From Undivivens sp041652635 (GTDB lineage Bacteria; Omnitrophota; Gorgyraeia; Gygaellales; Profunditerraquicolaceae): a stretch of 9,747 bases of DNA. The translations under genes and the position numbers were made by a program. The stretch lies in contig JBAZGW010000055.1 of NCBI GenBank assembly GCA_041652635.1, positions 1-9,747 on the forward strand, given 5' to 3'. Shown in pieces: positions 1 to 5,682 of this stretch. Position 1 is the first letter of the stretch; the number at the start of each line of letters is the position of its first letter. The notes under the pieces were generated by a model. That model made no database searches. It was given only the letters and a program-made list of their open reading frames with translations, and was not told the origin of the DNA.

Positions 1-17
1 CCCTTTTCCCCTTCCAT
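1..17 (-). CDS. First codons of probable IS orfA transposase subunit (partial)
   Basis: An ATG at 17-15 on the minus strand starts a reading frame that is open to the window edge; the visible peptide is only MEGEK and part of a sixth codon. It is included because it sits 6 nt downstream of a near-ideal Shine-Dalgarno sequence (AGGGAGGT at 30-23) and a good promoter inside an IS-like end. In IS3-family elements the first gene, orfA, encodes a helix-turn-helix DNA-binding protein that is fused to the DDE transposase by programmed frameshifting. Nothing of that protein can be recognised from so few residues, so the identity is inference from context. Confidence 0.4.
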
Positions 18-22
18 TGGAC

Positions 23-30
23 ACCTCCCT
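23..30 (-). promoter_or_regulatory. Strong ribosome binding site for IS orfA
   Basis: The minus strand reads AGGGAGGT, with its GGAGG core six nucleotides before the ATG at 17-15. This is the best Shine-Dalgarno match I saw in the window and supports that ATG as a true start despite the very short visible frame. Confidence 0.6.
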
Positions 31-47
31 CTTTTGAGCTGGTTTCT

Positions 48-76
48 ATTCTAAATCCAACTCTTCGTTGTGTCCA
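48..76 (-). promoter_or_regulatory. Promoter of the IS element
   Basis: On the minus strand, TGGACA (76-71; 5 of 6 matches to the sigma-70 -35 consensus) and TAGAAT (53-48; 5 of 6 to the -10) are separated by exactly 17 bp. The -35 box lies inside the presumed terminal repeat, an arrangement common in insertion sequences. It points toward the ATG at 17, away from the heptamer array. Confidence 0.55.
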
Positions 77-95
77 CTTTTTCGGGGGAAGATCA

Positions 96-262
96 TCGTG
101 CTTCGTGCCTCGTGCTTCATGCCTCATGCCTCGTGCTTCATGCTTCGTGCTTCATGCCTCGTGCTTCGTGCTTCGTGCTTCATGCCTCGTGCTTCGTGCT
201 TCATGCCTCGTGCTTCATGCTTCGTGCCTCATGCTTCGTGCTTCATGCCTCGTGCTTCATGT
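96..262. repeat. Phased heptamer tandem array, 22 units of YTCRTGC
   Basis: From 102 to 255 there are 22 uninterrupted 7-bp units on the plus strand with consensus YTCRTGC, plus a partial unit on each side (96-101 and 256-262). Only two positions vary and only by transition, giving four variants: TTCGTGC (7 copies), TTCATGC (7), CTCGTGC (6) and CTCATGC (2). No unit is lost or out of phase. The order is not random-looking: the trio TTCGTGC-TTCATGC-CTCGTGC (21 bp) recurs four times, hinting at a higher-order repeat. The array begins about 1 bp after the stop codon of the pilus ATPase gene (read 3' of it) and ends at the IS tip at 95. On the plus strand the units contain no stop codon in any frame, so long spurious reading frames appear. 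Confidence 0.95.
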
Positions 263-263
263 A

Positions 264-1913
264 TTACTCTATCTCCGTCGCCCGCAGCACTTCTTCCGGG
301 GTAGTCAACCCCGCGGTTATTTTTTTCAATCCGTCGTGGCGCAATGTGGTCATACCGGAATCCAGGGCTTTCCGCTTTATTTCATCGGCGGAACATTTGG
401 ATTCCACCATTTTGCGTATCTCCTCATTTACCACAACCAACTCAAAGATACCGATCCTGCCGAGGAATCCGCTCTGCTTACAGGCCGGGCAACCCGCCCC
501 TTTGAAGAATTTTGCCGCCCCGCCGCTGCTCCCGAGTTCCTCCATTATCCGGCCTTCAGGAATGTATTCCCTGCGGCAGGAAACGCAGATCTTCCTGACC
601 AGCCGCTGCGCGAGTATCGCCGTCACCGAACTTGAAACCAAGAACGGCTCTATCCCCATATCTATCAACCGGGTAAGCGCCGAGGCCGAATCATTCGTAT
701 GCAGAGTGGAAAGCACCAGATGGCCGGTAAGCGCCGCCTGCATCGAGACATCAGCGGTCTCACGGTCCCTTATTTCCCCGACCATGATTATATCCGGGTC
801 CTGGCGGAGTATTGAACGCAGGCCGGTGGCAAAAGTTATGCCGGCCTTGGGATTGACTATGGTCTGACGGATAAGCGGCAATTCGTATTCCACGGGATCT
901 TCTATGGTAATGATATTCTTTTCCATGGAATTGAGCCTCGACAGGACCGCGTAAAGCGTGGTGGTTTTTCCGCTGCCGGTTGGCCCGGTGACCAGGACTA
1001 TGCCGTTGGGATTATGTATCGCTTTATCCAGCAGTTTAAAATCTTCCCCGGAAAAACCCAGTTCGCGCATATCCAGGTTCACCGCCGATTTATCCAGGAT
1101 ACGCAGAACAACATTCTCTCCGTGTATAGTAGGAAAAGTGGAAACCCTGATATCCAGATCCTTGTTATCGAAACGCATCCGCCCGTCCTGGGGCTTCCTG
1201 TTCTCCGCTATATCCAGATGGGACAAAACTTTTATTCTGGAGATAACGGCATTCTGCACGTTTTTAGGCAATTTCCCGGATTCATAAAGTATACCGTCTA
1301 TGCGGTAACGTATCCTGACATTGTTCTCTTCCGGTTCTATATGTATATCGGACGCCCTCTCCGCTACCGCGCGGGTGATCATTTCCCCGACAAGCCTTAT
1401 TACCGGGGCCTCTTCTCCGGCGCCTTCCTGCCGGGGCTGCCCGGCCTGTGCCTCGGCGGGAAAAGATTTATTCGGTTTCGCGGATGCCGCGTAGTAATTA
1501 TCCAGCGCTTTATTGATAACGTTGAGCCCGGAGATGACCGGATCGATATTGTCGAACCTGGTAATACGCCTCAACTCGTCCAATATCATAATATCATCCG
1601 GATAAGCCATGGCCACGGCGATACTGTCCTGCACCCGGAAAAGCGGGATCGCTTTCAGCTTCCTGGCGTATTGCTCCGGCAAAAGTTCCAATAACGATGT
1701 ATCTATGGAATAACCGTTGAGGTCGAGATAAGGAATGCCCAGCACCAGAGAATTGACCTTCGCCATGTCCTCCTCGGAAAGCATCCCGCTTTGCCGGAGG
1801 GCTTCCTGAAAAGTAAGGTTGTTCTCCGCGGACTTCCCGGAGACCGTTTCCGCCTGCCCGGCGTTCAACAATCCTTCCTTAAGCAGTATCTCTTTCAATT
1901 CCCCGCTATCCAT
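264..1913 (-). CDS. GspE/PilB-family secretion/pilus assembly ATPase
   Basis: This is a 549-residue hexameric motor ATPase of the type IV pilus (PilB) or type II secretion (GspE) assembly class. It works at the cytoplasmic face of the inner membrane, hydrolysing ATP to add pilins or pseudopilins. Residues 1-150 form an N-terminal T2SSE_N/MshEN-like domain, which in some relatives binds cyclic di-GMP. A low-complexity linker (about 143-168) leads to the N2 and catalytic domains. Seen motifs are Walker A GPTGSGKT (310-317), an Asp box around IEDPVEYE (337-344), Walker B DIIMVGEIRD (374-383), a His box STLHTNDS (402-409), and zinc-ligand pairs C443/C446 and C475/C478. Length and C-terminus look complete. 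The ATG lies in an 8-bp overlap with the upstream receiver gene, with GGGAG nine bases before it. PilB and GspE cannot be separated without neighbouring pilin or secretin genes, which are absent here. Confidence 0.93.
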   Translation of the reverse strand: MDSGELKEILLKEGLLNAGQAETVSGKSAENNLTFQEALRQSGMLSEEDMAKVNSLVLGIPYLDLNGYSIDTSLLELLPEQYARKLKAIPLFRVQDSIAVAMAYPDDIMILDELRRITRFDNIDPVISGLNVINKALDNYYAASAKPNKSFPAEAQAGQPRQEGAGEEAPVIRLVGEMITRAVAERASDIHIEPEENNVRIRYRIDGILYESGKLPKNVQNAVISRIKVLSHLDIAENRKPQDGRMRFDNKDLDIRVSTFPTIHGENVVLRILDKSAVNLDMRELGFSGEDFKLLDKAIHNPNGIVLVTGPTGSGKTTTLYAVLSRLNSMEKNIITIEDPVEYELPLIRQTIVNPKAGITFATGLRSILRQDPDIIMVGEIRDRETADVSMQAALTGHLVLSTLHTNDSASALTRLIDMGIEPFLVSSSVTAILAQRLVRKICVSCRREYIPEGRIMEELGSSGGAAKFFKGAGCPACKQSGFLGRIGIFELVVVNEEIRKMVESKCSADEIKRKALDSGMTTLRHDGLKKITAGLTTPEEVLRATEIE

Positions 1914-2316
1914 TCCCCTGATCTCCCGAGGCTTCCATTCCCAACAATCTATATATATTCGATAAAAGCGCCTGCGGCTCGAACGGCTTGGTGATAAAAG
2001 CGTCCGCCCCCACTTCCGACGCCGTCTTACGGTCGGTTTCCCTTACTCTGGCGGTAAGCAGGATCACCGGTATGGATTTATATTTATCGTCGAACTTGAA
2101 CATCCTGCAGACCTTGAACCCGTCGAGTTTAGGCAGCATAATATCCAGGATCACGATATCCGGCCGGACCCTGCGCACGATGCCGAGGGCGTCCTGCCCG
2201 TCGGAAGCGGTGATCACTTCAAAATTGTTGGCTTCCAGCCGCATCTTCACCATTTCCAGCAGTTCGGGCTCATCGTCCACCAAAAGCACTTTTTTAGTCT
2301 GTCCCGCATTGTCCAT
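1906..2316 (-). CDS. Stand-alone response regulator receiver protein (second of pair)
   Basis: A 136-residue CheY-like receiver with no output domain. The acidic pocket D14/D15, phosphoacceptor D58 (VILDIMLP), switch threonine T88 (LLTAR) and conserved K110 (TKPFEP) are all present, so it should be phosphorylated normally. With no DNA-binding or enzymatic domain it presumably acts by protein contact or as a phosphate relay or sink. It starts 6 bp after the first receiver's stop codon, using GGAGA in the end of that gene as ribosome binding site, and overlaps the pilus ATPase gene by 8 bp. This suggests translational coupling and a role in controlling the motor, in the manner of PilG/PilH-type receivers (inference). 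It is roughly 40% identical by eye to the preceding receiver and shares its short C-terminal tail, so the two look like tandem duplicates. Confidence 0.93.
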   Translation of the reverse strand: MDNAGQTKKVLLVDDEPELLEMVKMRLEANNFEVITASDGQDALGIVRRVRPDIVILDIMLPKLDGFKVCRMFKFDDKYKSIPVILLTARVRETDRKTASEVGADAFITKPFEPQALLSNIYRLLGMEASGDQGNG

Positions 2317-2322
2317 ACGGCG

Positions 2323-2718
2323 TTATTCTCCGCTGTTCCCCTGGTCAATAGTATCTCCCAGCAGGAATTTCACTTTCCCCAACAATTCCAGAGAATCAAA
2401 CGGTTTTTTCAGGTAACCGTCGGCCCCGGCCTCGGAACACTTCCTCTCCACATCCTTAACGTTGGAAGCGGTCAATATCAATACCGGTATCCTGCGTAGG
2501 GCCTCGTTATCCTTGAGTTTTCGGCATAATTGCAAGCCGTCTATGCCCGGCAAGAGCACATCCAAAAGAATGATATCGGGTTTATCCCTGAGCGCGCAGG
2601 CGTAACCTTCGATACCGTCTTCAGCGCTGATAACCTCATATCCTGCCGCTTCCATCCTGAAACGCAGCATAAACAACATATCCTTTTCGTCATCCACCAG
2701 CAAAACCGATTTTGCCAT
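2323..2718 (-). CDS. Stand-alone response regulator receiver protein (first of pair)
   Basis: A 131-residue CheY-like receiver with no output domain. Counting from the chosen ATG, the acidic pair is D9/D10 (VLLVDDE), the phosphoacceptor D53 (ILLDVLLPG), the switch threonine T83 (LILTAS) and the conserved lysine K105 (LKKPFD). All key residues are intact. A GTG two codons upstream (2724-2722) is possible, but only the ATG at 2718-2716 has a well-placed GAGG ribosome binding site, which itself overlaps the kinase stop codon. The gene lies 7 bp after the kinase, its likely phosphodonor, and 6 bp before a second receiver. With no output domain it should signal by protein-protein contact. The tail after the last helix (about residues 122-131) is polar and glycine-rich. 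Confidence 0.92.
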   Translation of the reverse strand: MAKSVLLVDDEKDMLFMLRFRMEAAGYEVISAEDGIEGYACALRDKPDIILLDVLLPGIDGLQLCRKLKDNEALRRIPVLILTASNVKDVERKCSEAGADGYLKKPFDSLELLGKVKFLLGDTIDQGNSGE

Positions 2719-2727
2719 TTCCACCTC
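2719..2727 (-). promoter_or_regulatory. Ribosome binding site deciding the first receiver's start
   Basis: The minus strand reads GAGGTGGAA directly before the ATG at 2718-2716. GAGG is spaced 5 nt from that ATG, whereas the in-frame GTG at 2724 lies inside the site itself. The site overlaps the kinase TGA (2728-2726), as expected for coupled translation. Confidence 0.5.
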
Positions 2728-5335
2728 ACTTGTTTCTCGCTTTACTTATTAATTCCTCGTCGTTTCCGGCCTCAGCCGGGTACGTGGCGATGCCGAAATT
2801 GATCTTTATCTCCTTATCGAGGCCCTCTTCGCGCAAATAATCCGTCACCGTTTCTTTAAGCCGGCCGGAGACGGCCGCGGCGCTTTCCCGCGAACAATCG
2901 GAGAGCAGAACGATGATCTCGCAGGTATCCTTGACCGCCACGTCCCCGGCCCTGCGCAGGCTCTCTTCCAGCAAACGCTCCATACCCCTGAGCGCGGCGT
3001 GCAGGCGTTCCTGAGGTATACGCTGTCTCACTCCTTCAAAATCGAGGACGGAGATCATTATTAAAGAAACTCTGGTATCCCTGGAACGCGCGTCCTTGAT
3101 CCCGTTGGTTATATATTCCCTGAATAACTCCTCGGAATTGAAACTCGGAAGCGTAAAAATGAAACTTGAACCCGCGCCCAGTCCGCTTTCCACGCGGATC
3201 GCGCCTTTATGCAATTCCACCAGGCTTTTTACTATGGACAAGCCCAGGCCCGTCCCCTTTTCTCCGCCTCCCGCTTTCCTGCCGAATTGCTGGAACTTGG
3301 AGAACAATTTAGGGATGTTCTCTTCCGAAATACCGGCGCCGGAATCACTGACCGAACAGATTATCTCTCCCAGCGAATGTTGCAGGGATATCCCTATATA
3401 CCCCTTCTCCGTGAACTTAAGCGCGTTACCGACCAGATTGATGAATATCTGTATCACCTTGTCGGAATCAGCGTAGATACTTATTTCTTCCGGCGGCAGC
3501 TCCAGCCTTAATTCCAGGCCTTTCTGTTTGACGCGGTTCTCGAAAGACACCGCCACCTGCCTGATCAACGCGTTCATATCAACCAGGCTTTTTCTCAATT
3601 CCACCTTACCGGAATCGATCTTGGATATATCCAGGAGCCCGTTTATGATACGGCCCAAACGGTCTATATTGTCCTTGGCCACCGAAAGTATGTGCGCTTG
3701 TTTATCGTTCAGGTCACCGGCGATCCTGTCTATGATCAGGCTTAAGCCTTCCCGGGTGATCGCCAACGGTGTGCGCAATTCGTGCGAGACCGTATTCAGG
3801 AATTCGTCTTTAAGTTTCTCCACGCGGCTGCGCTCCGTTATATCCTCCACGAAAACCAGGATTTTCTTCTCATGCCCCTCTTCAAGCGGCATACCGGTAA
3901 AATTCCTTATGGTATTTTTCTCGCTTTTATGCCCGTGGTATTCCACTCCGCCGAGAAAGAAACTCTCCCCTTCAAAAGCCCGCCTTATCTTCTCGTCGAG
4001 CCCTATGCGTTTATAAGGCGGCAGTTCATAAACATTGTACCCCATGAATTCTTCCCTGCTCACCCCGGAGATCATCAGCATGGAAAGATTGACGTAATCT
4101 ATATTGCCTGCGGCATTAACGGTGTATATCCCCATCGGCGCTTTCTCGAGTATCGAACGCATCATACGGTACACATGCCTGATCTCGTCTTCTTTCTGAA
4201 TGCGTTCGGTTATGTCGAAGATGGAACCGTCAAGAAAAACAGGCGCGCCTTCCGAAGAGAACACCCCCTGCCCTTTTTCAAGCACCCAACGCTGCCCGCC
4301 GCCGGCATGGAATATGCGATATTCTACCGCATACTGAGTCCTCCGCGCCACCGCTGCGCCGATGACTTCCCCGACCTTACGCCTGTCGTCCTGATGGATT
4401 ATCCCGGTATACGCGCGGCTGCCGCCGCACATAAGATCCTCCGGTTTATAACCGGAGATATCCTCAACCGCATTACTGACGAATTCCATAGTCCGGTCGG
4501 CGTTGAAAGAACAGCGGAATATCACTCCGGGGACGTTGGCGATCATATTGCGAAAACGCTCTTCCTTCTCGTGGATGATCTCCGCGGTCTTTTTATGTTC
4601 GGTGATGTCCACGATAGAAGCGACGCTTTTCTTGGTGCCCTGGATCATCGCCACGGTAACAAGACAATTGTGCACCATGCCGTTTCTATCGAGAAAACGG
4701 AATTCGTATTTATCCGGTACCGATCTTTCCTGTTTCCCCGACCTGCGGTCGCTATGATAACACCGCATCTTTTCAACATCTTCGGAGTGCACGAACTCAG
4801 TCCAGTTCTTTTTCCCCTCTATCTCCTCCCGTTCGTAACCGGAGATCCTGACGAACTCCCGGTTGGCCATATAGATTATCCGGTCCTCGTCGACGATTAT
4901 CGTGGCCGCTCCGGTATTCTCAAAAATGACCCGGTATTTCTCCTCCGATTCGATCAGCAGTTCCTCCATCCACTTACGCTCGCTGATATCCACAAGGCCT
5001 TCGATAATATACTTATGATTATCCAAGGTAATGGCGGAGGCGCTTTTAAAAACCGGGACGCGGCTCCCGTCGGCGCGCAAAAGCACGCATTCCGATTTCT
5101 CCAGATATTCCCCGAGTTCGATGATCGGACAGCATCCGGCTTCCATAGGACAGATGAATTTAAAACAGGTATGCCCGATTATGTCCTGCCGCTGAGTTCC
5201 TATCATCCTGACCGCCGCGTTATTGGCGTCGACGATGATATGCGTGCCGGCGTCTATAATGATGATACCGGTCTGCATAGAATCAAAAATGCTATTTAGA
5301 CGTTCGCCGCTTTCCCTCAGCAACTTATCTGTCAT
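2726..5335 (-). CDS. Soluble multi-PAS sensor histidine kinase with C-terminal degenerate GGDEF domain
   Basis: An 869-residue hybrid-looking sensor without transmembrane segments or signal peptide, so it should sense a cytoplasmic signal. Domains in order: four PAS/PAC units (about 8-120, 125-247, 255-378, 388-502), each ending in a DIT/DIS-E-R-like linker; HisKA (about 505-572) with phosphoacceptor H518 in SHELRTPL; and HATPase_c (about 615-730) with N box N633/N637, G1 DSGAGI (664-669) and G2 GTGLGLSI (694-701). PAS1 has a cluster of cysteines (C57, C62, C68, C69). Residues about 745-869 resemble a GGDEF fold (ending INFGIATYPAEAG), but the signature position reads DTCEI (803-807), so cyclase activity is unlikely. 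The start ATG has a G-rich ribosome binding site about 10 bp upstream and an extended -10 promoter some 100 bp upstream. It is first gene of the kinase-receiver-receiver-ATPase operon and the likely phosphodonor for both receivers. Confidence 0.93.
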   Translation of the reverse strand: MTDKLLRESGERLNSIFDSMQTGIIIIDAGTHIIVDANNAAVRMIGTQRQDIIGHTCFKFICPMEAGCCPIIELGEYLEKSECVLLRADGSRVPVFKSASAITLDNHKYIIEGLVDISERKWMEELLIESEEKYRVIFENTGAATIIVDEDRIIYMANREFVRISGYEREEIEGKKNWTEFVHSEDVEKMRCYHSDRRSGKQERSVPDKYEFRFLDRNGMVHNCLVTVAMIQGTKKSVASIVDITEHKKTAEIIHEKEERFRNMIANVPGVIFRCSFNADRTMEFVSNAVEDISGYKPEDLMCGGSRAYTGIIHQDDRRKVGEVIGAAVARRTQYAVEYRIFHAGGGQRWVLEKGQGVFSSEGAPVFLDGSIFDITERIQKEDEIRHVYRMMRSILEKAPMGIYTVNAAGNIDYVNLSMLMISGVSREEFMGYNVYELPPYKRIGLDEKIRRAFEGESFFLGGVEYHGHKSEKNTIRNFTGMPLEEGHEKKILVFVEDITERSRVEKLKDEFLNTVSHELRTPLAITREGLSLIIDRIAGDLNDKQAHILSVAKDNIDRLGRIINGLLDISKIDSGKVELRKSLVDMNALIRQVAVSFENRVKQKGLELRLELPPEEISIYADSDKVIQIFINLVGNALKFTEKGYIGISLQHSLGEIICSVSDSGAGISEENIPKLFSKFQQFGRKAGGGEKGTGLGLSIVKSLVELHKGAIRVESGLGAGSSFIFTLPSFNSEELFREYITNGIKDARSRDTRVSLIMISVLDFEGVRQRIPQERLHAALRGMERLLEESLRRAGDVAVKDTCEIIVLLSDCSRESAAAVSGRLKETVTDYLREEGLDKEIKINFGIATYPAEAGNDEELISKARNK

Positions 5336-5397
5336 AGCCGTAAGGCCCCCCTTCTTGTTGTCCGAGAATCCCGATATGAAAGTTGTTTAATGGCCTG

Positions 5398-5411
5398 TTG
5401 TGTGGACACAA
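5398..5411. promoter_or_regulatory. 14-bp palindrome in the kinase leader (possible operator)
   Basis: TTGTGT and ACACAA form perfect 6-bp arms around a GG spacer. The site lies some 20-30 bp downstream of the predicted transcription start of the kinase operon, where a repressor could block elongation or initiation. No regulator is recognisable from the sequence alone. The arms are too short and too AT-rich for a convincing terminator. Confidence 0.3.
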
Positions 5412-5435
5412 AAAGAACCCAATGTAACAGAAGAA

Positions 5436-5444
5436 ATTATAGCA
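5436..5444 (-). promoter_or_regulatory. Extended -10 promoter of the kinase-pilus ATPase operon
   Basis: The minus strand reads TGCTATAAT, a perfect extended -10 (TGnTATAAT). No good -35 lies 16-18 bp upstream (the best is TAGTAA, 3 of 6), which is typical where an extended -10 compensates. Transcription would start near 5429, leaving a leader of roughly 93 nt before the kinase ATG at 5335. It sits just beyond the end of the heptamer tract. Confidence 0.55.
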
Positions 5445-5471
5445 TAGCCGGGTGCTTATTACTATAATTTA

Positions 5472-5645
5472 TCCGAAGGATGAAGGATGAAGGACGAAGG
5501 ATGAAGGACGAAACGAAATCTTTCATCTTTCGCCCCTCGTGCTTCGTAACTTATGGTCTGTCTTAGCAGTTGCGTGCTTCATCTCTCGTGCTTCATCCAT
5601 CGTGTTTCTGCATCCCTTCGTGCCTCATGCTTCGTGCTTCATTTT
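5472..5645. repeat. Degenerate heptamer tract with an orientation switch
   Basis: The left part (5478-5512) is five consecutive perfect 7-bp units of GGAYGAA on the plus strand. Past about 5520 the plus strand carries the opposite sense, YTCRTGC-like units, imperfect and interrupted (for example CTCGTGC at 5536, CTCGTGC at 5585, TTCGTGC, CTCATGC and TTCGTGC at 5617-5637). The same motif family as the array at 96-262 therefore occurs here head to head. At the junction, GGACGAAA (5506-5513) can pair with TTTCGCCC (5528-5535), enclosing a further GAAA/TTTC pairing. The tract begins 38 bp after the addB-like stop codon and ends about 30 bp before the kinase promoter. It looks like a decayed relative of the other array. 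Confidence 0.85.
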
Positions 5646-5682
5646 TCTTCCCGGAACCCGCTTTTAAATGTATTCGAATTCA

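Larger units (their letters stand above)
1..95 (-). mobile_element. Left end of an IS3-family-like insertion sequence (partial)
   Basis: Read on the minus strand, this stretch begins at 95 with TGATCTTCCCCC, followed by GAAAAAGTGGACAC. That closely resembles the IS3-type terminal inverted repeat as I recall it (TGATCTTaCCC...AGTGGACAC). Inside it follow, in the order expected at an IS3 left end, a promoter whose -35 lies in the terminal repeat, a strong ribosome binding site, and an ATG at 17-15 that would start orfA. Only about 95 bp are visible; the transposase genes and the other end lie beyond the left edge, so neither the family nor the 3-bp target duplication can be confirmed. The tip at 95 touches the heptamer array directly. 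Family assignment rests on memory of the terminal repeat and on layout. Confidence 0.6.
5336..5682. other. Gene-free region between the addB-like gene and the kinase operon
   Basis: These 347 bp hold no gene I can support. From right to left they contain an AT-rich 3' flank of the addB-like gene (5646-5682), a degenerate heptamer tract (5472-5645), a promoter (5436-5444), a palindrome (5398-5411) and the kinase leader with its ribosome binding site. I looked for a GC-rich hairpin followed by a run of T after the addB-like stop codon and did not find one. Confidence 0.7.

Noticed and set aside
96..262. CRISPR array
   Set aside because: Units are 7 bp in direct tandem without unique spacers, and no cas genes are present.
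68..867. Three long overlapping plus-strand reading frames rich in ASCF/HASC/RASC peptides
   Set aside because: The 7-bp repeat lacks stop codons in all plus frames, so it yields the same cysteine-rich peptide in each frame; the rest is antisense to the pilus ATPase gene. This is a repeat artefact, not a protein.
3782..5299. 505-residue plus-strand frame opposite the histidine kinase
   Set aside because: It lies entirely antisense to a gene with all kinase motifs, in the GC-rich complementary frame, and resembles no protein.
5463..5468. Plus-strand TATAAT as a promoter reading into the heptamer tract
   Set aside because: There is no TGn extension and no -35 match at 16-18 bp, and no plus-strand gene downstream to serve.
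5646..5682. Intrinsic terminator after the addB-like gene
   Set aside because: The minus strand here has short GC patches (GCGGGTTCCGGG) but no stable stem followed by a U-run.
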